Shown here one piece after another: positions 1-7,324 of a DNA stretch of 38,686 bases. The notes beneath the pieces were generated by a model. That model did no database searches, was not told the DNA's origin, and was given only the letters and a program-made list of their open reading frames with translations. Origin of the DNA: CAYNGH01 sp964396845 (GTDB lineage Bacteria > Vulcanimicrobiota > JAJTBE01 > CAYNGH01); contig CAYNGH010000016.1 of assembly GCA_964396845.1 (NCBI GenBank), positions 1-38,686 of the forward strand, written 5' to 3'. Each line of letters opens with the position of its first letter. Positions within the stretch are counted from its first letter, which is position 1. The position numbers and the translations under genes were made by a program.

Positions 1-500
1 CTGATTTTCTCCGCCTTCAGGCCGGGCTTGATTTTCTTCAGTTGGTTAAGCAGTTCTTCCTTTTCGTCCACATCGGGAATCTTCACCCTGCCAGTAGTGG
101 TTATCAACTGAATGCTGTGTATATGCTCTTGATCCTTTTCCAAGCTGGAGTCCACCAGGGCTGTTACAATTTTTTTTCCGCTGATGGTTTCCTGTCTTGT
201 TCTCAACCCTGAGCCATCATGAATTATTATTGTGTCATTATCAATAAGAACCTTGTTATTCCGGCTTTCTCTCCAGAAGCCGACCCCCAGGGTCACAAGG
301 ATGGGAACCATGGCAATCATGGCCCATATACCTGTTTCGATGAAACATGGGATGAGCAGAAGAGCACAGATGAACCAGGTTATGGCTCCGCCCCGGTGCC
401 GGTCTGCGCCAAAAGATATTTCACCGGCAGAAAATTTCTTTTTCTCAACTTTGCCCAGGGACGGTTTAGTGGTATTTTCTTGTTTCTTGTTTTTTTTCAC
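1..500 (-). CDS. hypothetical membrane protein, bacterial-PH-like C-terminus (partial, cut at left edge)
   Basis: The reading frame runs off the left end of the window, so the C-terminus is missing; about 166 codons are visible. It starts with GTG at 498-500, with an AGAGG Shine-Dalgarno about nine bases upstream. A Lys-rich cytoplasmic N-terminus (about 35 residues) is followed by a hydrophobic stretch at about residues 40-75 that can form two membrane segments with a very short turn. The soluble part then has alternating beta-like strands (NKVLIDNDTIIIHDG and later IHSIQLITTTGRVKI), the pattern of small bacterial PH-like domains that follow two membrane helices. It lies 32 bases after the stop of the 533-928 gene on the same strand and is probably co-transcribed with it. 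No specific function can be assigned. The PH-like reading is an inference from pattern only. Confidence 0.7.
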   Translation of the reverse strand, partial: MKKNKKQENTTKPSLGKVEKKKFSAGEISFGADRHRGGAITWFICALLLIPCFIETGIWAMIAMVPILVTLGVGFWRESRNNKVLIDNDTIIIHDGSGLRTRQETISGKKIVTALVDSSLEKDQEHIHSIQLITTTGRVKIPDVDEKEELLNQLKKIKPGLKAEKI

Positions 501-532
501 GGCTGATTTACCTCTGGAGTGATATCGATTAT

Positions 533-928
533 TCAGTAGTGCTGATAGTATTCATCGGCACTGTGGGGTTCTCCGCAGATGTCTTCCAGGACATCGGGGT
601 TCTCCTCCAGGCATTCCCGGATTCTTTCAAAGGTAAGCCGGGTTTTGTCCATCGCCAGGATCCGAGTTTCCAGAAACCAGTTTCTGGCAGTGCCACCGGA
701 AAAGTGCTGTCGCAGGATGAATATTCCTTCCCGGCAGTCGGCCAGAAGGTAGGAAAAATAGTCTTCCCGATCCTCAATTGAAGGTTGAATGGGATAACAC
801 CTCAAAATATAAAACAGAAGTCCTTTCCAGGTAACCCCATAGTACGCATCGGGCAGAGTCACAAACTGCCGGACTTCCTGGCGGAGCATTTCCACACCTT
901 GTACCAGTTCTGGCGGAAGGGTTTTCAT
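533..928 (-). CDS. hypothetical protein, 131 aa
   Basis: I do not recognise a family. The protein is soluble and acidic, with no signal peptide or membrane segment. It is rich in aromatic residues in the first half (FVTLPDAYYGVTWKGLLFYI) and predicted helical in the second (ERIRECLEENPDVLEDICGE), and it ends in a Tyr/His-rich tail. ATG at 928 is the first possible start, because an in-frame stop lies seven to nine bases upstream of it. A Shine-Dalgarno is weak or absent (a GGGGA lies about 14 bases away). It is first in a two-gene minus-strand unit with the membrane protein to its left and is divergent from the 1093 gene, the 164-base gap holding both upstream regions. The coding call rests on frame length, consistent codon use and the operon arrangement. 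Confidence 0.6.
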   Translation of the reverse strand: MKTLPPELVQGVEMLRQEVRQFVTLPDAYYGVTWKGLLFYILRCYPIQPSIEDREDYFSYLLADCREGIFILRQHFSGGTARNWFLETRILAMDKTRLTFERIRECLEENPDVLEDICGEPHSADEYYQHY

Positions 929-1092
929 TTCTTTTCAGAGTCCCCAATAATGATTTCATCTGCAAGTTTTACAACTATCCTGATTTCCCTCCAAGAAAAA
1001 ATCACTGGCGAAGAGAGTCCCTGTTGTTTCTTCGGAAGGAATGAAAAAATCGAGATGGAATCAATATGGTAAGTTGCCTTGGGAGGTGGACC

Positions 1093-1641
1093 ATGGGAAA
1101 CCAGATAGACCCGGAAGAAAAAAATAAACTCAGCTCACCCATCATTGAGCTTTCCCGGTACCTCCAGGAGTATGCCTGCTGGATTGATCCCGGCGAAGAA
1201 CTCCCCCGGTGGGGTTTTAATCAGCATCTTGAAGCTATTACCCACATTCTGGGAGATATTATAAATTCGACTGTAGATATGGAATATTCAAGGGAAGTTC
1301 TGGCCAGCTGTCGTGATGCTCTCAAGAACTGCAGTCAAGAGATAGATGCCCTTGTCATGCCGGTGCCCGGGGAAGCACCAGGGGCCGCAGCTGAAGCAGT
1401 CCGTCAGCTTGACGGGGTTCTGATCATTTCCGGCAACAGCTATCTCGACGGCATCAGCGCTTTAATTCAGCTCATCGACACTGGTGATATGAAATATGCA
1501 GACATGGCCGGGGATTATTTTACAAGGGGAGCCTTGGAAATGGAAAATGCAGTGGTCATCACCGAAGAAATGACCAAGGCCCTGGAGCTTGACCTTGAGG
1601 TTGCAGAAGAAACATCTCATCTGGAATCTGAGAATGAATAA
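1093..1641 (+). CDS. hypothetical helical protein, 182 aa
   Basis: Unrecognised, soluble, acidic protein with no signal peptide or membrane segment. It is predicted almost entirely alpha-helical, with helices such as SPIIELSRYLQEYACWI and LEAITHILGDIINSTV, and a Pro/Gly/Ala-rich linker (VPGEAPGAAAEA) near the middle suggests two helical halves. The start is placed at ATG 1093 because GGGAGG at 1081-1086 sits six bases upstream; the in-frame ATG at 1066 has no such site. Its stop overlaps the start of the dCMP deaminase gene by eight bases, so the two are probably translationally coupled. That coupling is the only hint about its job and does not by itself imply a role in nucleotide metabolism. 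Confidence 0.75.
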   Translation: MGNQIDPEEKNKLSSPIIELSRYLQEYACWIDPGEELPRWGFNQHLEAITHILGDIINSTVDMEYSREVLASCRDALKNCSQEIDALVMPVPGEAPGAAAEAVRQLDGVLIISGNSYLDGISALIQLIDTGDMKYADMAGDYFTRGALEMENAVVITEEMTKALELDLEVAEETSHLESENE

Positions 1642-2239
1642 GAACAGCAGTCCCAATGAAACATTCGTTCATCCCGTCACAAACACCCGAAGGGAGTATC
1701 CCCCAAGACCCACCTGGGATGAGTATTTCATGTTTGTGGCCAAGGTTGCAGCTTCCCGCTCCACCTGTCTTTCCCGTCCTGTGGGAGCAGTGCTTGTGCT
1801 GGATCGGCAAATCCTTGTAACAGGATATAACGGATCCATGCCTGGTGAAGCACACTGCCTTGATGATGGGGAGTGCTTCAAGCGGAATATTCCCCACCAG
1901 AACTGTGACAAGTATGACTTCTGTCGGGCAAGCCATGCCGAAGCCAACCTTATGGCCCAGGCCGCCCGCCGGGGAATAGCTGTCGCCGGCGGAACCCTGT
2001 ATGTGACCCTGATGCCCTGTTACAGCTGTGCCAAGCTTTTGTCGGTGGCGGGAATCAAAGATGTTGTTTACGAACACGAATATGAGTCCGGGGATCCTCA
2101 CCGGGATGCACACTGGAGGGAAGCCATGGAAAGACAGCTGAATTTTCGCCGGCTGAGTCTTTCCCCGGAAGTTGTCAAGAATATATATACTGTTTTTCTG
2201 CAGGATATAACATCCATCCGCCGTCTTCCCGGCACCTGA
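1634..2239 (+). CDS. deoxycytidylate (dCMP) deaminase, ComEB type
   Basis: Zn-dependent deaminase converting dCMP to dUMP, the precursor of dTMP; cytosolic. The catalytic zinc motifs are intact: H101-A-E103 (SHAEAN) and P-C129-Y-S-C132 (MPCYSC). A Cys-rich insert between the substrate loop and the HAE motif (Cys75, Cys81, Cys91 and Cys97, around ECFKRNIPHQNCDKYDFC) resembles the second zinc site of the phage T4/ComEB group. N-terminal WDEYFMFVAKVAASRSTC is the usual opening of the family. At 201 residues it is slightly long, the first 25 forming a Pro-rich extension. The start is taken at ATG 1634, overlapping the upstream stop, rather than 1589, because the longer form only extends back into the previous gene. 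Function is secure at family level. Confidence 0.92.
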   Translation: MNKNSSPNETFVHPVTNTRREYPPRPTWDEYFMFVAKVAASRSTCLSRPVGAVLVLDRQILVTGYNGSMPGEAHCLDDGECFKRNIPHQNCDKYDFCRASHAEANLMAQAARRGIAVAGGTLYVTLMPCYSCAKLLSVAGIKDVVYEHEYESGDPHRDAHWREAMERQLNFRRLSLSPEVVKNIYTVFLQDITSIRRLPGT

Positions 2240-2307
2240 TATGAAACGGAAAATTGTGTCGGGATTTGAGTCGGAGATGTCATTAATTTATTTATTCGGG
2301 AGGTATC

Positions 2308-2865
2308 ATGTATTTTAACAAGGCGGGGGCTTCTAATACTGATTCAGCGCTGGATATTGCCTTTCAGGAGGCAAAAAAGCGAAAAATCAAAAATATGGTG
2401 ATAGCCACCACCCGAGGAGCCACTGCGGCGAAGGCTGCGGAAAGGGCTGGAAAGTCGGGAATAAACCTTGTGGTGGTCACCCATAATACTGGTTTTAACA
2501 AGTTAGGAGAACAACAGCTGGAAGAAGGCTATCTGAAAATTCTCCGGGAGAAGAAAGTCCGCATAATCACCGGCACACTTCCGGCAAGGTCCCTGGGGCG
2601 ATCTGTCCGGGAGAAGCTGGGGTTCAATCCCCTGGATATGATCACTGAAGCCTGGAAGGTATTTGGCGAAGGAACCAAGGTCTGCATAGAGATTACTGCT
2701 TCAGCCTGCGATGCAGGAGCCATACCCGCCGAGGATGTTATATCTGTGGCAGGATCCTGGGAAGGGGCCGACACAGTCCTTCTCCTGTCGGCCATGCCCT
2801 CGAACCGGATGCTGGATATCAAGGTGAGAGAAATTCTGGCAAAACCTGCCGACTGGCGATACTGA
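2308..2865 (+). CDS. free-standing pyruvate kinase C-terminal (alpha/beta) domain-like protein, copy 1
   Basis: 185-residue protein resembling the C-terminal domain of pyruvate kinase (PK_C) without the catalytic barrel. Visible conserved blocks are NMVIATTRGATAAKAA (strand, Gly/Thr loop, helix), NLVVVTHNTGF and a C-terminal ISVAGSWEGADTVLLL. In full-length pyruvate kinase this domain binds allosteric effectors; as an isolated domain its role is not established, and phosphosugar or nucleotide binding is only an inference. Cys in KVCIEI and ASACDAG is shared with the neighbouring paralogue and could be functional. The start is ATG 2308 with GGGAGGT ending about four bases upstream. It follows dCMP deaminase by 68 bases and is followed by its paralogue 74 bases later. 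No catalytic pyruvate kinase is present in the window. Confidence 0.82.
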   Translation: MYFNKAGASNTDSALDIAFQEAKKRKIKNMVIATTRGATAAKAAERAGKSGINLVVVTHNTGFNKLGEQQLEEGYLKILREKKVRIITGTLPARSLGRSVREKLGFNPLDMITEAWKVFGEGTKVCIEITASACDAGAIPAEDVISVAGSWEGADTVLLLSAMPSNRMLDIKVREILAKPADWRY

Positions 2866-2939
2866 TGCTGTAGGATGTCCTAGTGCTATGCATCATAGAA
2901 GAAAAGATTTGAATCATTAACATTAAAAGGAGTAAAGCT

Positions 2940-3494
2940 ATGCATTGTTTTGATAAGTCGGGGCCTGATAATACCGGGAAAGCCCTGGAGATTGCCTTTG
3001 AAACCGCCAGAAATCGGGGCATCGTCAATATGGTTGTTGCCTCTACCTGGGGCAATACAGCCAGGGAGGCTGTTGAGCATCTCCAGGGTGGGGGAGTCAA
3101 TCTGGTGGTGGTGACCCACAACACGGGTTTCAAATCTCCCGGAGCCCAGGAGTTTGACCCGGAGATTCGAAGGATGGTGGAGGATGCCGGAGGCAAGGTT
3201 CTCACAGCCACCATGCCCACAAGAACCCTGGGAAGGGCAATAAAGAATAAGATGGGGTTTTCTCAGGAGGACATAGCCTGCGCTGCCTGGAGGATGTTAT
3301 GCGAAGGCGTCAAGGTCTGCGTGGAAATAGCCGGGATGGCCTGTGACAGCGGACTTGTTCCGCCGGGGCCTGTGGTTGCAGTGGCAGGGACTGGCAAAGG
3401 TGCCGATACGGTTATGATAATCGATGCACTTCCTTCCAACGACACATTTAATATGAAAATCCGGGAAATATTGGCCAAGCCTATTAATTTCTGA
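2940..3494 (+). CDS. free-standing pyruvate kinase C-terminal (alpha/beta) domain-like protein, copy 2
   Basis: 184-residue paralogue of the preceding gene, colinear along its whole length and so a tandem duplication. Shared blocks are MVVASTWGNTAREA, NLVVVTHNTGF, EGVKVCVEI, MACDSG, VAVAGTGKGADTVMI, ALPSN and the terminal KIREILAKP. The nucleotide-binding-like Gly loop differs (TWGNT here, TRGAT in copy 1), which suggests different ligands or asymmetric subunits of a heteromer; that is inference. The start is supported by AAAAGGAG about seven bases upstream of ATG 2940. The family is the PK_C-like domain; the substrate is unknown. Confidence 0.82.
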   Translation: MHCFDKSGPDNTGKALEIAFETARNRGIVNMVVASTWGNTAREAVEHLQGGGVNLVVVTHNTGFKSPGAQEFDPEIRRMVEDAGGKVLTATMPTRTLGRAIKNKMGFSQEDIACAAWRMLCEGVKVCVEIAGMACDSGLVPPGPVVAVAGTGKGADTVMIIDALPSNDTFNMKIREILAKPINF

Positions 3495-3554
3495 TATTAC
3501 CTCCGGGAATATTTTATCCTTCGGGACAACAAATATCAGGACAGGACAGTGATT

Positions 3555-3579
3555 CCGGCAGGGAAAACTCCCCTGCCGG
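3555..3579. promoter_or_regulatory. perfect 9-bp hairpin between PK-C-like gene and 3619 gene
   Basis: CCGGCAGGG at 3555-3563 pairs perfectly with CCCTGCCGG at 3571-3579 across a seven-base loop. No T-run follows on either strand, so it is not a standard intrinsic terminator. It lies 60 bases after the stop of the second PK-C-like gene and 40 bases before the next start. It could be an mRNA 3'-stabilising element, a Rho-type terminator or a regulatory stem. The structure is certain, the role is not. Confidence 0.5.
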
Positions 3580-3618
3580 TGAAGTCATTGGAAAAATTAA
3601 TACCTGGTTGCATATTTT

Positions 3619-4317
3619 ATGATCAAGTGGAAAAGCCTGATATCCTTTATTCTGACCCTGTGCATCATTATCGGTGGCGTTGCAGGGGCTTCATGGCGCC
3701 TTTATCAGAAGGGCCTGGACTCCCTTTCCAGAAGCCACCCCGGAATAAAAATCACCCCTGAATCCTCAACCACCTATTCACCCAACTATAATGTTGTCAA
3801 GGAAATGGAAGAATTCCGGGGCGAAGGGTATTCCATCATGCTTCCTCCCGGTTATTCAGTTATTCATGACAAGGATGATCCGGACTTGAATCTTGCCGAT
3901 GAGCACGAAAAATGGAGAATCCGGATCAAGCCTAAAATGGTTCGCTTTGATGAAACCATTGAGGCCAATCGTTTCATCAACAACCCCTCGGGGGACTATT
4001 ATATTCTACTGCGGGAAACTTACAGGACATTGAAAGACCCCATCCTGCTGTTTCAGAAGATGTCATATCTTCCCAGGGAAGCAGACAGTATAATGAGCAT
4101 CAAAACTCCGCACTTTTTCGGATATTATATTTCTGGAAAAAGGGATAATATCAGAGTTGAGAACTATCAGCTCTTTGACGAGATTTACTGGCATAATGTC
4201 AGTGTCACCATATTTGACGAGCATTATCCCCACTGGAAGATCCAGAACATCATCTCTACCCTTCAGAATATTGAGGATATTTCCCAGCCCGGCGAAGAAC
4301 TGGGCAGTGACAACTGA
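3619..4317 (+). CDS. hypothetical membrane-anchored extracytoplasmic protein, 232 aa
   Basis: One N-terminal hydrophobic segment at about residues 7-25 (SFILTLCIIIGGVAGASW), preceded by two lysines, looks like an uncleaved anchor or signal sequence. About 205 soluble residues with mixed strands and many aromatic and charged residues follow. A block with EGYSIMLPPGYSVIHD, followed later by EANRFINN, resembles small PsbP/DUF1795-like lipoprotein domains, but I cannot confirm membership. There is no lipobox Cys. No good Shine-Dalgarno precedes ATG 3619. It converges on the receptor-kinase gene at 4388 with a 70-base gap. Function unknown. Confidence 0.7.
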   Translation: MIKWKSLISFILTLCIIIGGVAGASWRLYQKGLDSLSRSHPGIKITPESSTTYSPNYNVVKEMEEFRGEGYSIMLPPGYSVIHDKDDPDLNLADEHEKWRIRIKPKMVRFDETIEANRFINNPSGDYYILLRETYRTLKDPILLFQKMSYLPREADSIMSIKTPHFFGYYISGKRDNIRVENYQLFDEIYWHNVSVTIFDEHYPHWKIQNIISTLQNIEDISQPGEELGSDN

Positions 4318-4387
4318 CAAGATGTGTCGGGTCTTTATTATTTGGTTTACTGGAATGCCGGATTTTTAGATGGTTATAAACTGAAGA

Positions 4388-6700
4388 TCAGTTTGCTCTG
4401 TATTTTTTAAACTCGCCGTCGCGAATCTGCAGGATGACGGTTTCAATATTGTCCCTGCGGCCAAATTTGTCAAACTGGAGATTTCCAGTTGCTCCCTCGA
4501 TTTTCTGGTTGTGTCCCAGCTGTTCTTTGATGAACCGGCTCAACTCCCGGGAAGACTCTATGCCTTGTTCCACCGCTTTGGAAATAATCAGCATGGAATC
4601 ATAAGACATGGCAGCCCTGAAGTTGGGATTAACCCGGTAGCGTTCGATGAATTCCCGGACAAATTCCCGTCCTGCCCCTGTGGCAAGCTCCGGCAGAAAA
4701 TATGAATAGAGAATTACTCCTTCGGTGGTTCTCCCCCCGGCATATATGGACTGGGGAGTCTGAATGGATATAGTGGCCATCTTCACTGATCTGACTCTCT
4801 GACTGTCGATCTCCCGAAAAAAGCTGACCTGGTGAAGCTGATACCCGGTGAAGTATATGCCGTCAGGATTATATTTCTTGATGTCCCTGACAACCTTGGA
4901 ATAGTTGGGGTTCTCCAGGGATATAAAAAATTCACCGGTACTTTTAGGGCTTATGCGGTTGGCGGTGTCGATGAATTCTCTGCCCTGATAATTACTGTAG
5001 CCCTGAGCAGGATCATATACCACGGCAATTCTCTTGAGGCCCAGATTTCTCACGGCAAAGTCTGCAATCCCAGCAGACTCGTTGCGCCCGTCACCGGCAG
5101 TCCTGAATATGAATTCTCCCAGATCCTCGGTATCAGATACTGAACCGGTGGGGGATATCTGGGTTATGCCTGCGTCGTTGAGTATGGGCGCAGTGTTCTG
5201 GAGATATGGAGTTCTGATGGGGCCTATAACCGCCATTATATCATCCCGCCGGGCAATTTCTGTGGCGATGCTGATTGCTTCTTCCTGGGTGGTCTTGTCA
5301 TCATATATTTCCACCAGGATCGATTTGCCCCGGCCTGATTTATTGTGACGATGCTGAGCCAGATTTATCCCTGCAATCATCTGGGTGCCGGTTTCAAAAT
5401 CCAGCCCTGATAATGATGCGATTGCAGCTACTTTTATATAAGGCCTTCCCCGGAGAAGCATCCGGGTATTTTCCAGATATATCTGTCCTATGGTGTCGGC
5501 GGGATGAGCTGATACTGCCCTGGTCAGGTTGCTGGCAGCCTTGGCCAGTTCCCTGGAATCCCCGGTGGCAACTCCCCGTTTGTAGTGTTCAATTCCCCGG
5601 TGGCGGTATTCTCTGATTCTTTCGTCCTGGGCTCTGGCAAAGGGGGATTTGAACTCTCCCTGCTGATCATTGCCGGGGAAAAGCCCAAAATACCAGGCAA
5701 CTCCGATGCCGGCTCCCAGCACCAGGACCAAGAGAAATATCAGAGTGAGGACTCTCTGGTTTCTGGATCCTGTGGATTTTCGTGGTTTTGTTTCAGCCTG
5801 CAATGACTGGGCTTCCTCGTTGAAGTCAGGTTGAAGAGATTCCCGGTCTTTCTTTTTTTTGTCAATTTTTCTCTTCAGGTAAAAATGGGTTTTCCCGGCA
5901 TGGAGGCTGTTGAGGTCATCCATCACCTCGCCGGCGCTGGAATAACGTTGGGACCTGTCATTGGCAGTTGCCCTGCTGATAATCTCTTCGATTTCCCGGG
6001 ATGCTTCTCTGTTGAGTTGGGTGACAGGTCTGAAGGTGAAGGCACTGGCAAGGTCCTGGGGATTTGACAGTGTAATCATGCGGTGCATCACTGCCCCCAG
6101 GGAGTAGATGTCGGTTCGTTCATCCTGGATTCCCTGGCTGAACTGCTCCGGTGATGAGTATCCCCGGGTTCCTTTTTTATATGAGGGATCCTTGAAGCTG
6201 GCAAAATACCGGGACAGATTGAAATCGATTAATTTTACCTGGTTTTCCGGAGTGATCATGATGTTGGAAGGCTTGAGATCGCCAAAAATAATCGGTGTTG
6301 ACTGGCTGTGCAAAAAAGAAAGGGTGTCGGCGATCTGTCCTGCAATATCAAGGACAGTATGCTCCTCCATGGGCTTGTCGGCTTTATCCAGGTATTCTCT
6401 CAGGCTTCGCCCATGAATGCATTCCATTACAACATACTGGCGATCGTCTATCACAAAATAATCGGTGAATTTAGGGATCCCCGGATGTCCCAGGCCCGCC
6501 AGCAGAGTGATTTCCTTTTCAAATTGCTTTGTGGAGATAGTGAGTTGATGGGGGTTCTGGATGCTGATTAGAAATTCTTTGAGGACTTTTTCCTGGTTGG
6601 TCTGGGAATCGCTCACAACATAAACCCAGGCAGATTCTCCACTGCTGAGTACATTGCGGATGATATAGCGGTTGTTTACAATCTCCCCAAATTTATACAT
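4388..6700 (-). CDS. transmembrane Ser/Thr protein kinase with extracytoplasmic branched-chain-amino-acid-type solute-binding domain
   Basis: 770-residue one-pass receptor kinase. The cytoplasmic kinase domain spans about residues 12-265, followed by a basic linker, one membrane segment at about 317-338, a short helical region, and from about 421 to 765 a periplasmic-binding-protein domain of the leucine/ABC-substrate-binding (Peripla_BP_6) type (VAAIASLSGLDFETGTQM, then DDIMAVIGPIRTPY, then GITQISPTGS). Catalytic-loop Asp141 and Asn146 (FGDLKPSN) and the Lys41 candidate are present. The HRD motif reads FGD, DFG reads DFN (159-161) and the Gly-loop is degenerate (SSGESAWVY). It is therefore a non-RD kinase or possibly weakly active. 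The topology predicts binding of a small molecule, perhaps an amino acid, outside and phosphorylation inside. It lies 19 bases downstream of the 95-aa gene, in one operon. Confidence 0.9.
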   Translation of the reverse strand: MYKFGEIVNNRYIIRNVLSSGESAWVYVVSDSQTNQEKVLKEFLISIQNPHQLTISTKQFEKEITLLAGLGHPGIPKFTDYFVIDDRQYVVMECIHGRSLREYLDKADKPMEEHTVLDIAGQIADTLSFLHSQSTPIIFGDLKPSNIMITPENQVKLIDFNLSRYFASFKDPSYKKGTRGYSSPEQFSQGIQDERTDIYSLGAVMHRMITLSNPQDLASAFTFRPVTQLNREASREIEEIISRATANDRSQRYSSAGEVMDDLNSLHAGKTHFYLKRKIDKKKKDRESLQPDFNEEAQSLQAETKPRKSTGSRNQRVLTLIFLLVLVLGAGIGVAWYFGLFPGNDQQGEFKSPFARAQDERIREYRHRGIEHYKRGVATGDSRELAKAASNLTRAVSAHPADTIGQIYLENTRMLLRGRPYIKVAAIASLSGLDFETGTQMIAGINLAQHRHNKSGRGKSILVEIYDDKTTQEEAISIATEIARRDDIMAVIGPIRTPYLQNTAPILNDAGITQISPTGSVSDTEDLGEFIFRTAGDGRNESAGIADFAVRNLGLKRIAVVYDPAQGYSNYQGREFIDTANRISPKSTGEFFISLENPNYSKVVRDIKKYNPDGIYFTGYQLHQVSFFREIDSQRVRSVKMATISIQTPQSIYAGGRTTEGVILYSYFLPELATGAGREFVREFIERYRVNPNFRAAMSYDSMLIISKAVEQGIESSRELSRFIKEQLGHNQKIEGATGNLQFDKFGRRDNIETVILQIRDGEFKKYRAN

Positions 6701-6719
6701 AAGAAGCCGGGCCTTTGTG

Positions 6720-7007
6720 TCATTTTGAACCTAACTTTTTTTCAGCAGGACAGCATACCTTGCAGGGATCGGCTGTCTGCAGTCGGGGATCTTCCCTCGT
6801 AACGTATGTCCGGTTTTCAGGGATAATCCTTTTGGCGTGGGTGCAATCCAGCCGGTGATATTTGCCAGACCTGTTATTTATCACCAGAGATTTTACCGGC
6901 ACATTCATCAACACTGTTGTGATTAAAAGAAATACGACTAATGCCCCGAATAAATATCGAAGTAAAGAATGATTTTTTGTCTTTTCCCCTTGATTGTTTT
7001 GATTCAA
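6720..7007 (-). CDS. small membrane-anchored Cys-rich protein with Ada/nuclease-tail-like metal-binding motif
   Basis: 95 residues: a charged N-terminus, one membrane segment (about 16-36), then a compact domain with Y50-H-R-L-D-C55-T-H57 and, near the end, P-C82-K-V-C85-C86-P. The pattern (YHxxxCxxxKRI, N, PCxxCxP) matches the small motif found at the C-termini of secreted thermonuclease- and ComEC-associated proteins and in Ada-type zinc domains, where the Cys/His residues bind zinc. The start is TTG 7007, with AGGTG seven bases upstream; no ATG fits. It lies 19 bases before the receptor kinase on the same strand, so the two are co-transcribed and may work together at the membrane. The metal ligand and the link to the kinase are inferred. 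Confidence 0.75.
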   Translation of the reverse strand: MNQNNQGEKTKNHSLLRYLFGALVVFLLITTVLMNVPVKSLVINNRSGKYHRLDCTHAKRIIPENRTYVTREDPRLQTADPCKVCCPAEKKLGSK

Positions 7008-7324
7008 TCGTATTCACCTGAATATTTTCTATTCTATTGACGCAAGGGTTTTCCCTGTGTTCCGAAGCCAAAAAACCGTGTCACTCCCTGTTGAAAATGA
7101 TAACGCCGTGTCATGACTTTATAATTCTGGTGTATAAAAATTTTTATTTACTGCAAGGAGTGTTTTGCTGTCGAGGGTAAAAATATAATATCTGTCCTGG
7201 TAATTTTATTTATGTTTTCTTGCTGTGGCACATTTTATCAGGGGCTTCTTTAACAGTTACAGATATTATATGTGATCAGGCTCCCATAATGATCTGATGG
7301 CAGGATACAATACAGGTGGAAACA
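7008..7324. promoter_or_regulatory. divergent intergenic region with an 8-bp direct repeat
   Basis: 317 bases of AT-rich sequence between the receptor-kinase operon (minus) and the DUF835 regulator (plus). CCGTGTCA occurs at 7076-7083 and again at 7106-7113, exactly 30 bases apart (about three helical turns), in the same orientation. TATAAT-like hexamers are at about 7121 and 7186, but I cannot fit a convincing -35. I see no gene here; the only open frames are a handful of codons. Its likely content is the promoters of both units. Confidence 0.45.

Noticed and set aside
7150..7250. Possible small peptide after AAGGAG at about 7156
   Set aside because: The candidate frames stop within 7 to 14 codons and show no hydrophobic or toxin-like pattern.
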